From Sphingobium sp. MI1205 (GTDB lineage: Bacteria > Pseudomonadota > Alphaproteobacteria > Sphingomonadales > Sphingomonadaceae), in assembly GCF_001563285.1 (NCBI RefSeq), contig NZ_CP005188.1:2299501-2363500 (forward strand): 64,000 nucleotides of DNA. Direction: 5' to 3'. The notes beneath the pieces are model-generated. The model saw only the letters and a program-made list of their open reading frames with translations, was not told the DNA's origin and searched no databases. This document shows positions 19,314 through 28,268 of the stretch, piece after piece. Both the position numbers and the translations under genes were made by a program. Positions within the stretch are counted from its first letter, which is position 1. Each line of letters opens with the position of its first letter.

Positions 19314-19368
19314 TCCCGTGAGGTGAGGCCGTTACGCAACCGGATTGGCCATTGTGCGTTACCCGGGC

Positions 19369-19776
19369 ATGGATGTCTCCCCTGCACAGGATCAGACGAC
19401 TGAGCTGAACCGCCCGGGTCTGAAGCCGCTTGGCCAATGGATGCGCACGCTGGTCGATTATGTGCGATCCGGCAGGCCCGATCTTACCAATCGCCAGATG
19501 GCGCTGATGATGACTGTCTACATCATGTCAGGGCCTCACACAGTCAGGGGACTCGCCGAAGCGCTGCACGTTTCCAAGCCGGTCATTACGCGCGCGCTCA
19601 ACAAGCTATCAGCGCTGGGATATCTCCGTCGCGAGCGGGATGCCGCCGATCGGCGTAATATTTTCATCACACGGACCCCCAAGGGGGCGGAATTCCTTGA
19701 CGCCTTTCACCATTTCATCGCAGGAACCGGCCGCGATGAACGCCATGACCTCTCCTCTGCGGAACACACCACCTGA
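19369..19776 (+). CDS. MarR family winged-helix transcription regulator
   Basis: The product is 135 aa. The winged-helix core (about residues 40-115) is LTNRQMALMMTVYIMSGPHTVRGLAEALHVSKPVITRALNKLSALGYLRRERDAADRRNIFITRT. It contains the recognition helix KPVITRALNKL and the D-R wing typical of MarR. The last 41 bases overlap the following NlpC/P60 gene. The start is ATG 19369; TTG 19345 is an alternative. Target genes are unknown; the overlap suggests co-expression with the next two genes. Confidence 0.82.
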   Translation: MDVSPAQDQTTELNRPGLKPLGQWMRTLVDYVRSGRPDLTNRQMALMMTVYIMSGPHTVRGLAEALHVSKPVITRALNKLSALGYLRRERDAADRRNIFITRTPKGAEFLDAFHHFIAGTGRDERHDLSSAEHTT

Positions 19777-20644
19777 ACGCATCCGGTTCAAACTGGATGG
19801 ACGCTCTGTAAAGCTCGACAGCCGCGTTCACGCGGCGCGCGGTGACTTGGCGGATCTGTCGCTGGCGGGTGTGCTGTTTTCGGCGCATTACGCTCGGGCG
19901 ATCGAATTAACCTGCGTCGCCGCCGGCGCTCCGCTGCTTTCCGCGCCATCCATTACCGCAACCGCAGTCAGCGAATTGCTGCGGGGCGAAAGCTTCCATG
20001 CGCTGGACGTAACCACCGACTGGGCCTGGGGCTTCTGCGGGCATGACGGCTATGTCGGCTACGTGCGGCGCGATGCGCTCGACATCCACGAGGAAACGAA
20101 TCATCGCGTGTTCGCGGGGACCGCACCCCTGTTCAGCGCGTCAGACATCAAATCGCCGGTACGCGACTACTGGCCGGGGGGCGCCTTGTTCCGGGGAGAA
20201 GCCCAGGATTGCTTCATCGCCTGCGCCGAAGGCTATGTGCATGAGCGGCACGCCGTGAGCGTCGATGCGCTGGAGACAGATTGGGTCGCGGTAGCGCTGC
20301 GCTATCTTGGACAGCCCTATGTCTGGGGCGGACGTGGCCATCGCGGCATCGACTGTTCGGGGCTTGTGCAGGTAGCGTTGGGCCAATGCGGGATCAAGGC
20401 GCCCAGGGACACCGACCTCCAACGCGATGCAATCGGCAGCTCCCTTCCTTCGGACGAAGCGGCGAAGCGCGGCGACTTCATCTTCTTTCCCGGTCATGTC
20501 GGCATCATGACGGATGGCGAAAACCTGCTGCATGCCAACGCCCACTGGATGGCGGTAGTGATCGAACCCCTGGCCGATGTCGTGGCGCGTTTAGCCAGCG
20601 ATCACGCGCAACCTATCATTTCGCGGCGGAGGATCGGCGCGTGA
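19736..20644 (+). CDS. NlpC/P60 family peptidase with SH3-like domains
   Basis: The product is 302 aa. The N-terminal half (about residues 45-165) looks like paired bacterial SH3 domains (SVSELLRGESFHALDVTTDWAWGFCGHDGYVGYVRRDAL). The C-terminal NlpC/P60 domain has PYVWGGRGHRGIDCSGLVQ with the catalytic Cys, and the His in FFPGHVGIMTD. It resembles the dipeptidyl-peptidase VI type that cleaves D-gamma-Glu-diamino acid links in cell-wall peptides. No signal peptide is seen, so it may recycle peptides in the cytosol. The start overlaps the marR-type gene, and its stop overlaps argC (GTGA). Confidence 0.88.
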   Translation: MNAMTSPLRNTPPERIRFKLDGRSVKLDSRVHAARGDLADLSLAGVLFSAHYARAIELTCVAAGAPLLSAPSITATAVSELLRGESFHALDVTTDWAWGFCGHDGYVGYVRRDALDIHEETNHRVFAGTAPLFSASDIKSPVRDYWPGGALFRGEAQDCFIACAEGYVHERHAVSVDALETDWVAVALRYLGQPYVWGGRGHRGIDCSGLVQVALGQCGIKAPRDTDLQRDAIGSSLPSDEAAKRGDFIFFPGHVGIMTDGENLLHANAHWMAVVIEPLADVVARLASDHAQPIISRRRIGA

Positions 20645-21585
20645 CCCATAAGATTTTTGTCGATGGCGGCGTAGGCACCACCGGCCTTGAGATCGTCGAG
20701 CGGCTGGCGGGACGGCCTGAACTGTCCTTCATCACACTGGATGACGACAAGCGGAAGGATGCGGATGCGCGCCGGGAAGCGCTGAACGCCGCCGACATCG
20801 TCATTCTGTGCCTGCCGGACGATGCCGCACGGGAAGCCGTGGCGTTGATCGGCAACAAGCATACGCGTGTAATCGACGCGTCCACCGCGCATCGCGTGGC
20901 AGAAGGCTGGACCTATGGTTTCGCCGAACTGGAACCGGGCCACCGGGAAAAGCTGGCGAATGCACGGTTCGTTTCCAATCCGGGCTGCTGGCCAACCGGC
21001 TTCCTTGCTCTGGTTCGGCCACTGGTACTTGCGGGGCTGCTCCCTGTTGACTGGCCGGTCTCCGTTTCGGGCGCGTCCGGCTATTCGGGCGGCGGCAAGG
21101 CGATGATCGCGGAGTTTGAAGCGCCGCAGGGTGCGCCGAGCGCTTTCCGCCCTTACGGCCTCGGCCTGGCGCACAAGCATATCCCGGAGATGCAGCGTTA
21201 TTCCGGCCTCGCTCACGCGCCGATTTTCGCACCCGCGGTGGCCAATGCCTATCGCGGCATGATCGTCGAGGTGCCCCTGCAGTTACACGCCATGGCGGCC
21301 GCCCCCAAAGTGACGGACATTCATGCAGCCTTGGCGAAGGCTTATGCCGAATCTCCCCTGGTGAGCGTCGCGTCGCTGGAGGAAAGCGCCACGACCAACC
21401 AGCTTGCGCTTGAACATGTGGGCGCGACCGACCGGCTCGCACTGTTCGTGTTCGGCAATGAGGCGGCAGGTCAGGTGCGGCTGGTGGCGGCGCTCGACAA
21501 TCTCGGCAAGGGCGCGGCAGGCGCGGCAGTGCAGAACCTCAACATCCTGGCCGGACTGCCGGAGACTACGGGCCTGCGGCTCTAA
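20641..21585 (+). CDS. argC: N-acetyl-gamma-glutamyl-phosphate reductase
   Basis: The enzyme catalyses the third step of arginine synthesis, the NADPH-dependent reduction of N-acetylglutamyl phosphate. It is 314 aa from a GTG that overlaps the NlpC/P60 stop. It is the short (type 2) ArgC form: nucleotide-binding start IFVDGGVGTTGLEIVERL, catalytic Cys in SNPGCWPTGF (about residue 117), and GASGYSGGGKAMIAEFE. The fourth-position GxxGxxG variant is normal for this branch. No other arg genes are adjacent. Confidence 0.94.
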   Translation: MTHKIFVDGGVGTTGLEIVERLAGRPELSFITLDDDKRKDADARREALNAADIVILCLPDDAAREAVALIGNKHTRVIDASTAHRVAEGWTYGFAELEPGHREKLANARFVSNPGCWPTGFLALVRPLVLAGLLPVDWPVSVSGASGYSGGGKAMIAEFEAPQGAPSAFRPYGLGLAHKHIPEMQRYSGLAHAPIFAPAVANAYRGMIVEVPLQLHAMAAAPKVTDIHAALAKAYAESPLVSVASLEESATTNQLALEHVGATDRLALFVFGNEAAGQVRLVAALDNLGKGAAGAAVQNLNILAGLPETTGLRL

Positions 21586-21618
21586 CCCGACCGAGTTGTC
21601 GATCGGTTGCGTATTGGC

Positions 21619-21828
21619 TCAGTGAACCGTCCCTAGCGGCGTGTCATGAGTCAGCAGCACGATCAGCCGCTCGATCTGGCGCCAGTGGCAGAAATGGATG
21701 TGGTTGCCCAGGTCCCGGCTGCGGTCGGCGCGCGCTGCCGCCTCATAGCCCGCATTGTCACCGAAAGCCGCCATGAGTTCGGACGCGTCATCATAGCTCC
21801 GCCGATCCGAAAGATATGGCAACTGCAT
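21619..21828 (-). CDS. Small conserved-type hypothetical protein
   Basis: The product is 69 aa, MQLPYLSDRRSYDDASELMAAFG, then ARADRSRDLGNHIHFCHWRQIERLIVLL. Predicted soluble, with no known domain. The balanced composition and the ordered amphipathic C-terminal helix argue for a true gene. It converges with argC, so it is separately transcribed. Function unknown. Confidence 0.6.
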   Translation of the reverse strand: MQLPYLSDRRSYDDASELMAAFGDNAGYEAAARADRSRDLGNHIHFCHWRQIERLIVLLTHDTPLGTVH

Positions 21829-22043
21829 GACGACCCCCAATTCAAACCCGATGCTCCTTTCGGTTCAATCCTCGTGCCAGTTTCGCGCTTCGTCCGAAGG
21901 CGGCGGTATTCGAGGGTGAACAACCCATTATCCAAGTCCCGATGCGGCACACCCGTCCAGCGATGGCACAACCCGCGTCCCGGAATGGCGCATGGAGCGA
22001 AGGCGCTGGCCTTGTCGTCCTTGCCGTGGCAAGGGCTCGCGGG

Positions 22044-22217
22044 ATGACCAACGGCAAGAAGAATCCGACCGGCGCTGGCGCCATCATTGCGTTCCTTATC
22101 CTGGCGGGCGCAATAGTGGGCGGCATGCTGGGTCAGCCCAGCGCGGGGCTGCTGGCCGGAGCGGCGCTGGGCGGGGTGATCGCGTTGCTGCTGTGGCTGC
22201 GTGAACGCGGGCAATAG
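22044..22217 (+). CDS. Small glycine-rich membrane protein
   Basis: The product is 57 aa: a short basic N-terminus (MTNGKKNPTG), two hydrophobic Gly/Ala-rich segments (AGAIIAFLILAGAIVGGMLG and GLLAGAALGGVIALLLWL) and a charged end (RERGQ). It is probably a two-helix inner-membrane hairpin. It lies 42 bp before the sorbosone-dehydrogenase-like gene, likely in the same transcript. ATG 22044 is preferred over the longer frame, whose extra N-terminus does not look like protein. Confidence 0.65.
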   Translation: MTNGKKNPTGAGAIIAFLILAGAIVGGMLGQPSAGLLAGAALGGVIALLLWLRERGQ

Positions 22218-22259
22218 GACGCCTTGCCGCGCGATTGATCGCAGCATAGACAAGGGCGC

Positions 22260-23588
22260 ATGAAGAAGCATCTGATCGCCATCACCCTTATCATCCTGCT
22301 CATCGCTACGGGCGTCATTATCTATCTGGCGCAAGGGGATAAGGCGCGACTGGCCGCGGGCGCGGACACCGGCAAGGAACCGGTTTTCACCGCGCCGCGC
22401 AGTGAGCTGATCCCGACCATCAACGTGGCCGAGGTGAAGGCCTGGACCGCCGATCAGAAGCCAACGGCGGCGCAAGGCCTGGCCGTCGCGCGCTTTGCCG
22501 AAGGACTGGCGCATCCCCGGTCCATGCTGACGCTGTCCAATGGTGACGTTCTGGTCGCCGAAACCAACAGCCCGCCCCGCCCCAGCGGCGGCATCGTCGA
22601 TCGAGTCATGACCTATCTGATGGACAAAGCCGGCGCAGGCGTGCCTTCGGCCAACCGGATCACGCTGCTGCGCGACGCCGATGGCGATGGCCGCGCAGAA
22701 ACGAAGACGGCTTTCCTGACGGGCCTGCATTCCCCCTATGGCATGGCGCTCGTCGGCGACACTTTGTACGTCGCTAATACCGATGCGCTGATGGCTTTCC
22801 CTTATAAACCGGGCGACACGCGCATTACCGGAAAGGGGCGCAAGATACTGAACCTGCCGGCCGCCTCCCCCAATATGCACTGGACCAGGAGCCTCACCGC
22901 CAGCCCGGAAGGGCTGCTATATGTCGGCGTGGGATCCAACAGCAATATCGGTGAAAACGGGCTGGACAGCGAAGCCAACCGCGCCGCCGTGCTAGAGGTC
23001 AATCCCAAGACCGGCGGCTATCGCATCTACGCTTCCGGACTCCGCAATCCGGTGGGCCTGGCATTTGAACCCAATAGCGGGGCGCTATGGGGTGTCGTCA
23101 ATGAACGCGACATGCTGGGCAGCGATCTTGTACCCGACTATCTGACGCGGTTGGAATTTGGGGGCTTCTACGGCTGGCCATGGAATTATTGGGGCGGCTA
23201 TGAGGATCGGCGCGTGCAGCCGCAGCGGCCCGAGTTGCGCGAATATACCAAGCGGCCCGACTATGCGCTGGGCAATCACGTCGCACCTCTTGGTCTGACA
23301 TTTGCCGACAAGGTGAAGATTGGCGGATCGTTCGCAAACGGCGCTTTTGTAGGGCTGCACGGCAGCTGGAACCGTAAACCCGCCGCAGGGTACAAGGTGG
23401 TGTTCGTGCCCTTCGCCGCCAATGGCGAGGTCAGCAAGGCGAAACCCGTCGATGTGCTGACAGGCTTCCTCGACGCGGATGGAAATGCGCGCGGCCGACC
23501 GGTCGATGTCGCTGCCGATGCCAAGGGCGCGCTGTTGGTCAGCGACGACGTTGGCGGCATTATCTGGCGAGTTACCGCCGCGCGCTGA
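22260..23588 (+). CDS. PQQ-dependent sugar dehydrogenase family protein (sorbosone dehydrogenase-like)
   Basis: The product is 442 aa. The N-terminal hydrophobic segment (HLIAITLIILLIATGVIIYLAQ) anchors it to the membrane or serves as an uncleaved signal. The rest is a six-bladed beta-propeller of the glucose/sorbosone dehydrogenase type. Motifs include GLAHPRSMLTLSNGDVLVAET, LHSPYGMALVGDTLYVANTD, ASGLRNPVGLAFEP and GGFYGWPWNYWG. Members oxidise sugars or aldehydes in the periplasm with PQQ; substrate and actual PQQ use cannot be decided here. No PQQ synthesis genes are nearby. Confidence 0.82.
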   Translation: MKKHLIAITLIILLIATGVIIYLAQGDKARLAAGADTGKEPVFTAPRSELIPTINVAEVKAWTADQKPTAAQGLAVARFAEGLAHPRSMLTLSNGDVLVAETNSPPRPSGGIVDRVMTYLMDKAGAGVPSANRITLLRDADGDGRAETKTAFLTGLHSPYGMALVGDTLYVANTDALMAFPYKPGDTRITGKGRKILNLPAASPNMHWTRSLTASPEGLLYVGVGSNSNIGENGLDSEANRAAVLEVNPKTGGYRIYASGLRNPVGLAFEPNSGALWGVVNERDMLGSDLVPDYLTRLEFGGFYGWPWNYWGGYEDRRVQPQRPELREYTKRPDYALGNHVAPLGLTFADKVKIGGSFANGAFVGLHGSWNRKPAAGYKVVFVPFAANGEVSKAKPVDVLTGFLDADGNARGRPVDVAADAKGALLVSDDVGGIIWRVTAAR

Positions 23589-24407
23589 TCAGATGGCGAT
23601 GCCGTTGCGTCCCGCCAATTCCACCACATATTGCCAGGCGACACGGCCGGACCGGCTGCCGCGCTGGGTCGCCCACTGGATAGCCTCAAGCGGATCGAAG
23701 GTCAGGCCAAGGCTCGCCGCATAGCCGCTCACGATATCGACATAGGCATTCTGGTCCATCGCATGGAAGCCCAGGCTGAGGCCAAAGCGATCGGACAACG
23801 CCATCTTGTCGTCGATGACGTCGCGCGGATTGACGGGATCATCCTGTTCGGAAAGATGGCGCGGAACGATGTGGCGGCGATTGGATGTCACATAAAGGCG
23901 GACATTGGCAGGGCGCGCTGCTGTACCCCCCTGTAAAAGCGAGCGCAGCGCCCGCGCGTCGCCCACGCCATTTTCGTCGAAGCCAAGATCATCGAGGAAC
24001 AGAATGAACGGACGCTGCGTGGCACGCAGCAATGAAAACAGGCGCGGCAGGCTGCCCAGTTCATCGATCGCACATTGCAACAAGGCGACATCCTCGCCCT
24101 CGCGCTGAAGCCGATCGACAACAGCGGCGACAACCGCCGACTTGCCAGTGCCCCGTGCGCCCCAAAGGAGGACGTCATGCGCGGCATGACCAGCGGCGTG
24201 GCGGCGCGTGTTTTCCAGGAGCGTTTCCTTCTGCGCGTCGATACCGGTCAGCAGGTCGTAATCAACCGGCGCAAATGCTTCAACCGCCTGGATCGCCACG
24301 CCATCCCATACATAGGCTGGGGCGGCGGCGAGGTCGGCCGAACTGACGGGCGGCGGCGCGATCCGCTCAAGCGCTTCGGCAATACGGCTCAGGAGATTGT
24401 TGTTCAT
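23589..24407 (-). CDS. DUF815 family AAA-type ATPase
   Basis: The product is 272 aa. The Walker A is WGARGTGKSAVVAAV (about residues 82-96) and the Walker B is FILFLDDLGFDE. The surrounding sequence (PVDYDLLTGIDAQKETLLENTRRHAAGHAAHDVLLWG, then RLYVTSNRRHIVPRH and DRFGLSLGFHAMDQ) is the DUF815 signature. The family consists of AAA+ ATPases of unproven function. Its stop lies at the 3' end of the convergent sugar dehydrogenase gene with no gap. Confidence 0.87.
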   Translation of the reverse strand: MNNNLLSRIAEALERIAPPPVSSADLAAAPAYVWDGVAIQAVEAFAPVDYDLLTGIDAQKETLLENTRRHAAGHAAHDVLLWGARGTGKSAVVAAVVDRLQREGEDVALLQCAIDELGSLPRLFSLLRATQRPFILFLDDLGFDENGVGDARALRSLLQGGTAARPANVRLYVTSNRRHIVPRHLSEQDDPVNPRDVIDDKMALSDRFGLSLGFHAMDQNAYVDIVSGYAASLGLTFDPLEAIQWATQRGSRSGRVAWQYVVELAGRNGIAI

Positions 24408-24517
24408 GGGCTGGGCTTAGCCCCCCCGCCCAGCCCCGGCAAGCGGTCGAGTTCCTGTCATTCTGCTGTAGTAATGGCCTTTTACTCTCCTACGGTCGAG
24501 CTTATACCGCTGGGGCC

Positions 24518-25477
24518 GTGACCATCCCAAATCCTGCCTTTTCCACCCGGATCTGTCCTTATGGCAGGGAGGCTCTACGTGAAGCCGCGCTGCTGATTCG
24601 GGCGGGCGAGCCGGTCGCAGTCCCGACGGAAACCGTCTATGGCCTCGCCGCCGATGCGACGGATTCCAGCGCCGTAGCGGCAATCTACAGCGCCAAGGGG
24701 CGACCAAGCTTCAACCCGCTGATCGTCCATGTCGCGGACAAGGAAATGGCGGAGCAGTTTGCGATCTTTTCGCCCGTGGCGGAAAAGCTCGCCGCGCGCT
24801 TCTGGCCGGGTGCGCTAACAATGGTATTGCCCGTGCGGGAAACAAGTGGGTTATCGCCGCTGGTGACGGCGGGGCTGCCGACGGTTGCGCTCCGACTGCC
24901 TGCCCACCCCGCAATGCGCGCACTGATACGGGAAAGCGGACGCCCGCTCGCTGCACCCTCTGCAAATCGCAGCGGCGCGATCAGCCCGACGCGGGCCGAA
25001 CATGTTCTCGCCAGCCTGAACGGCAAGGTGCGGCTGATCCTGGATGAAGGGCCGACCAGCGAAGGGCTGGAATCCACGATTGTCGCGCCGGAGTCGGACC
25101 GAATAAGGCTACTGCGGCCCGGGCCGATCACGGCACAGATGCTGGAACAGGCGACGGGGCTCGCCGTGGTGACCAGCGGACATGCCGACGACAAGATCGA
25201 AGCGCCCGGACAACTGGAGAGCCATTATGCGCCGTCGAAGCCCGTTCGGCTCAACGCGCTAAAGGCTGAAAAGGACGAATATCTGATCGGTTTTGGATTG
25301 ATGCCCTGCAATATCAACCTCAGCCCGGATGCCGATGTTCAGGAAGCAGCCGCCAATCTATTCGCCGCCCTGCATATCGCTGACGCAAGCGCGGCGACGC
25401 AGATCGCGGTTGCGCCGATACCCGATACAGGGATCGGGATTGCAATCAACGACCGGCTGCGAAGGGCGGCAGCCTAA
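24518..25477 (+). CDS. L-threonylcarbamoyladenylate synthase (Sua5/TsaC type)
   Basis: The product is 319 aa and makes threonylcarbamoyl-AMP for the t6A37 modification of ANN-decoding tRNAs. The YrdC-like domain (about residues 15-205) shows AVPTETVYGLAADATDSSAVAAIYSAKGRP, LAARFWPGALTMVLP, and PSANRSGAISPT. A linker and a C-terminal Sua5 domain (about residues 225-315) follow, making this the long Sua5 type. The start is a GTG at 24518. The AT-richer upstream 100 bp may hold its promoter. Confidence 0.93.
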   Translation: MTIPNPAFSTRICPYGREALREAALLIRAGEPVAVPTETVYGLAADATDSSAVAAIYSAKGRPSFNPLIVHVADKEMAEQFAIFSPVAEKLAARFWPGALTMVLPVRETSGLSPLVTAGLPTVALRLPAHPAMRALIRESGRPLAAPSANRSGAISPTRAEHVLASLNGKVRLILDEGPTSEGLESTIVAPESDRIRLLRPGPITAQMLEQATGLAVVTSGHADDKIEAPGQLESHYAPSKPVRLNALKAEKDEYLIGFGLMPCNINLSPDADVQEAAANLFAALHIADASAATQIAVAPIPDTGIGIAINDRLRRAAA

Positions 25478-25483
25478 AGCAGG

Positions 25484-25750
25484 TCAGTCGCAATCCCGAT
25501 AACCGGCGCGGCGGCATTCGCGCCGCCGCTGTTCTTCCGCCTTTTTGCGCTCCCGGCTCTCGCGGGCCTCCTGCTCGCGCATACGACGGCCATAATTACG
25601 GTCAGCTTCGTCCTGACTGGTGGTTGCCCAATCAGCAGCCTGCGCTCCGGCGCGCACCGGCATGGTGGCGACGTCCAGCGCCGTCTTCGCAATGCAGCCC
25701 GGCAGCATCAGCATCGCTCCGGCCCCGGCCAATGAATAAATTACGCGCAC
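25484..25750 (-). CDS. Small putative lipoprotein
   Basis: The product is 88 aa from a GTG at 25750. The lipobox GAMLMLPGC is followed by IAKTALDVATMPVRAGAQAADWATTSQDEADRN and a highly charged, Arg-rich C-terminus (REQEARESRERKKAEEQRRRE) that looks helical. It is likely anchored in a membrane by acylation at Cys. No family is assigned. A longer upstream frame to 25804 exists, but its extra residues do not look like a signal peptide. Confidence 0.65.
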   Translation of the reverse strand: MRVIYSLAGAGAMLMLPGCIAKTALDVATMPVRAGAQAADWATTSQDEADRNYGRRMREQEARESRERKKAEEQRRRECRRAGYRDCD

Positions 25751-25859
25751 TCGAAGCCCCCTGAAACACTTGATGCAGGATGGAACAGCCGGGATTAACC
25801 CCAAGCCTAAGCGGAAAGGGAGATGCAGCCAACCCCTTGCGGCGGTCTACACGCCCCGT

Positions 25860-26393
25860 TCAGCCCTCGATCCGCTCGGCAAACCCCTTGCGCAGCTTGG
25901 CGAGCTTGGGCGGAATGACCGCCATGCAATAGGGGTTCCGATCTCCTACGCGCTCCCAATATTTCTGGTGATAATCCTCGGCCGGATACCAGGGCGCGTC
26001 GGCTTCGATGGTCGTGACGATCCGGCCGCCATGATCGGGCTGCGCGCGCGCGATCGCGGCTCTTGCCTCCGCCTCCTGCTCAGGCGAATGGGGAAAGATG
26101 GCCGAGCGATATTGGGTGCCCACATCATTGCCCTGCCGGTTCAGCGTCGTGGGATCATGCGTCGCGAAAAAGATGTCGAGCAGATCGCCATAGGAAATCA
26201 CTTCCGGGTCAAAAGTGATACGGATCGCCTCAGCATGGCCTGTCCCTCCAGAGCATACCTGCTCATAGGTCGGATTGGGTTGCTGCCCGCCAATATAGCC
26301 GCTTTCGACCGCCTGGACGCCCTTCAGATTTTGGTACACCGCTTCGGTACACCAGAAGCAGCCGCCTGCCAGCGTCGCGATGTCTTGCGCCAT
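25860..26393 (-). CDS. msrA: Peptide-methionine (S)-S-oxide reductase MsrA
   Basis: This enzyme repairs oxidised methionine (S epimer). It is 177 aa, with the catalytic GGCFWCTEA motif near the N-terminus (Cys at about residues 12 and 15). Then come [46 protein letters not shown], and the tail [11 protein letters not shown]. Length and motif spacing are typical of the short cytosolic form. It stands alone between a small lipoprotein gene and the acyl-CoA ligase gene. Confidence 0.96.
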   Translation of the reverse strand: MAQDIATLAGGCFWCTEAVYQNLKGVQAVESGYIGGQQPNPTYEQVCSGGTGHAEAIRITFDPEVISYGDLLDIFFATHDPTTLNRQGNDVGTQYRSAIFPHSPEQEAEARAAIARAQPDHGGRIVTTIEADAPWYPAEDYHQKYWERVGDRNPYCMAVIPPKLAKLRKGFAERIEG

Positions 26394-26435
26394 TTGCCTG
26401 TCCTTATCCTGCCTGGCGCCAGAACATAGGTGCGA

Positions 26436-28142
26436 TCAGGCAGCGGTTCCAGCCTGTCCGGCTGCTCGTTCGGCCTTGGCGCGTTCTTCGGCAACCAGTT
26501 CCTTGCGTGACAGCTTGCCGACAAGCGTCTTGGGCAGGTTCAGTCGAACCTCCACCTCGCAGACTTTCTCATGCTTGCCCAACTGCGGATTAAGCCACGC
26601 CTTTAGCCCATCACCGTCAATCTCCGTCCCTTCCTGAAGCGTGACGAAAGCCTTGGGACATTCGCCACGATAAGCGTCGGGAATGCCGATGACGAGCGCT
26701 TCCTTGACGGCGGGATGGTGGTAGAGGACTTCCTCCACTTGGCTCGGGAAAACCTTGAAGCCGCCCACCGCGATCATGTCCTTCAAGCGATCGACGATCT
26801 TCACATAGCCGTCCTCGTCGATCAGCCCAACGTCGCCGGTGCGCAGCCAGCCATCGACGAACACCTCTTTGTCCGCGTCGGGCCTCTGCCAATAGCCTTT
26901 CATGATCTGCGGGCCTGAAAAAACCAGCTCACCCGGCTCTCCGGGCGGCGGAGGGCGGGTCGGATCCTCGCGATCGACCAGCTTCACATGCGTACCAGGG
27001 ACGGGCTGGCCTACCGTGCCGGCCTTGTTAAGGCCCTCATAGGGATTGGAGCAGACGACCGGGCTGCTTTCGGTAAGACCATAGCCCTCGCACAGCTTTG
27101 AGCCGGTCGCGGCCTCGAACCGATGCTTGAGTTCGAGCGGCAGCGGCGCGCCACCGGAGATGCACAGGCGCAGCGAGGAAAAGTCGATATTTGGCGTCGC
27201 CGGATGATCCAGCAGCGCCTGATACATGGTTGGCACGCCCGGCATTGAGGTGGGGCTGGTCCGCTGGATCGCGGCCAGCACCTGTACGGCTTCAAAGCGC
27301 GGCAGCATCACCATCTCCCCACCATTCAACACCGTCCGATTGAGCACGCAGGTGTTGGCGAATACGTGGAAGAAAGGCAGCACCGCGATAATGCGATCAA
27401 CCAGTTCGGGATGCGGATCGATCAGGCGTATCTGGCGCGCATTGGCGGTCAGGTTCTGATGCGTCAGCATCGCGCCCTTCGGACGGCCCGTCGTCCCGCC
27501 AGTATATTGCAGCAGGGCGACATCATTGACCGGATCAATATCGACGGGAGCCGGATTCTCTCCGTGGCGCAGCAGGTCGGAATAGTTGGTAACGCGCGGG
27601 TCATGCGGCACAGGCGCGGTTTCGCTACGCTTGAATATGCGAAAGAGTACGGATTTGGCGGACGGCAACGCCTCTGCCACGCATCCCACGATCAGCCGTT
27701 CAAGACTGCTGTTGTTCAGCACCTCCTGCGCCGTGGGCAGCAGCGCGGCGGCGGACAATGTGAAGAGGATCTTCGTACCGCTGTCCTCGACCTGATGTTC
27801 CAGCTCAGCGGCGGTGTAAAGGGGAGAGAAGTTAACGACGGTCGCCCCGGCCATCATCGCCCCATAATAGACTGCGACATAATGGGGCACGTTGGGAAGG
27901 TAGAGACCTACGCGGTCGCCCTTCCGCACGCCCATATCCTGCAACCCCTTGGCGATGCGGCGGACGGTATGGAGCATGTCGCCATAGGTCGTCTTGCGAC
28001 CCATGAAATCGATCATCACCGCGTCGGGCTTGGCCGTAGCGCTGTCCACGACCATGTCCACCATCGACATGGGAGGAAAGGACTGATCCCAAGGAACGGG
28101 ATGATTATAGCGGTCCTGCCAGACCTTATCGCTGCTCTCCAT
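26436..28142 (-). CDS. fadD: Long-chain fatty acid--CoA ligase
   Basis: This adenylate-forming enzyme activates fatty acids for beta-oxidation or lipid synthesis. It is 568 aa. The P-loop is LQYTGGTTGRPKGAMLTHQN (about residues 195-215). The mid motif is EGYGLTESSPVV, with GWLRTGDVGLIDEDGYVKIVDRLKDMI further on, and the C-terminal catalytic Lys lies in the KTLVGKLSRKELV region. The start MESSDKVWQDRY matches family ends better than the upstream extension. A large inverted repeat lies 67-110 bp upstream. Confidence 0.92.
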   Translation of the reverse strand: MESSDKVWQDRYNHPVPWDQSFPPMSMVDMVVDSATAKPDAVMIDFMGRKTTYGDMLHTVRRIAKGLQDMGVRKGDRVGLYLPNVPHYVAVYYGAMMAGATVVNFSPLYTAAELEHQVEDSGTKILFTLSAAALLPTAQEVLNNSSLERLIVGCVAEALPSAKSVLFRIFKRSETAPVPHDPRVTNYSDLLRHGENPAPVDIDPVNDVALLQYTGGTTGRPKGAMLTHQNLTANARQIRLIDPHPELVDRIIAVLPFFHVFANTCVLNRTVLNGGEMVMLPRFEAVQVLAAIQRTSPTSMPGVPTMYQALLDHPATPNIDFSSLRLCISGGAPLPLELKHRFEAATGSKLCEGYGLTESSPVVCSNPYEGLNKAGTVGQPVPGTHVKLVDREDPTRPPPPGEPGELVFSGPQIMKGYWQRPDADKEVFVDGWLRTGDVGLIDEDGYVKIVDRLKDMIAVGGFKVFPSQVEEVLYHHPAVKEALVIGIPDAYRGECPKAFVTLQEGTEIDGDGLKAWLNPQLGKHEKVCEVEVRLNLPKTLVGKLSRKELVAEERAKAERAAGQAGTAA

Positions 28143-28208
28143 CGCACAAGGTGTAAGTGAGGCAGTTGCTTTACGCAAGCGTAAAGCAGGCAAGGCGGCG
28201 CAGCGCGT

Positions 28209-28252
28209 CCTGACACCAAGGCCGCCTGTTACCGGACAGCCTTGATGTCAGG
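28209..28252 (-). repeat. 14-bp inverted repeat in the trcR-fadD interval
   Basis: Bases 28209-28222 and 28239-28252 form a 14-bp stem around a 16-base loop. On the minus strand the single non-Watson-Crick position is a G-U wobble. No U-tract follows on either strand, so it is not a classic terminator. It could be an operator, an mRNA stabilising hairpin or a leader structure of the acyl-CoA ligase gene. Confidence 0.6.
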
Positions 28253-28268
28253 ATGACCTCTAAAAGGA

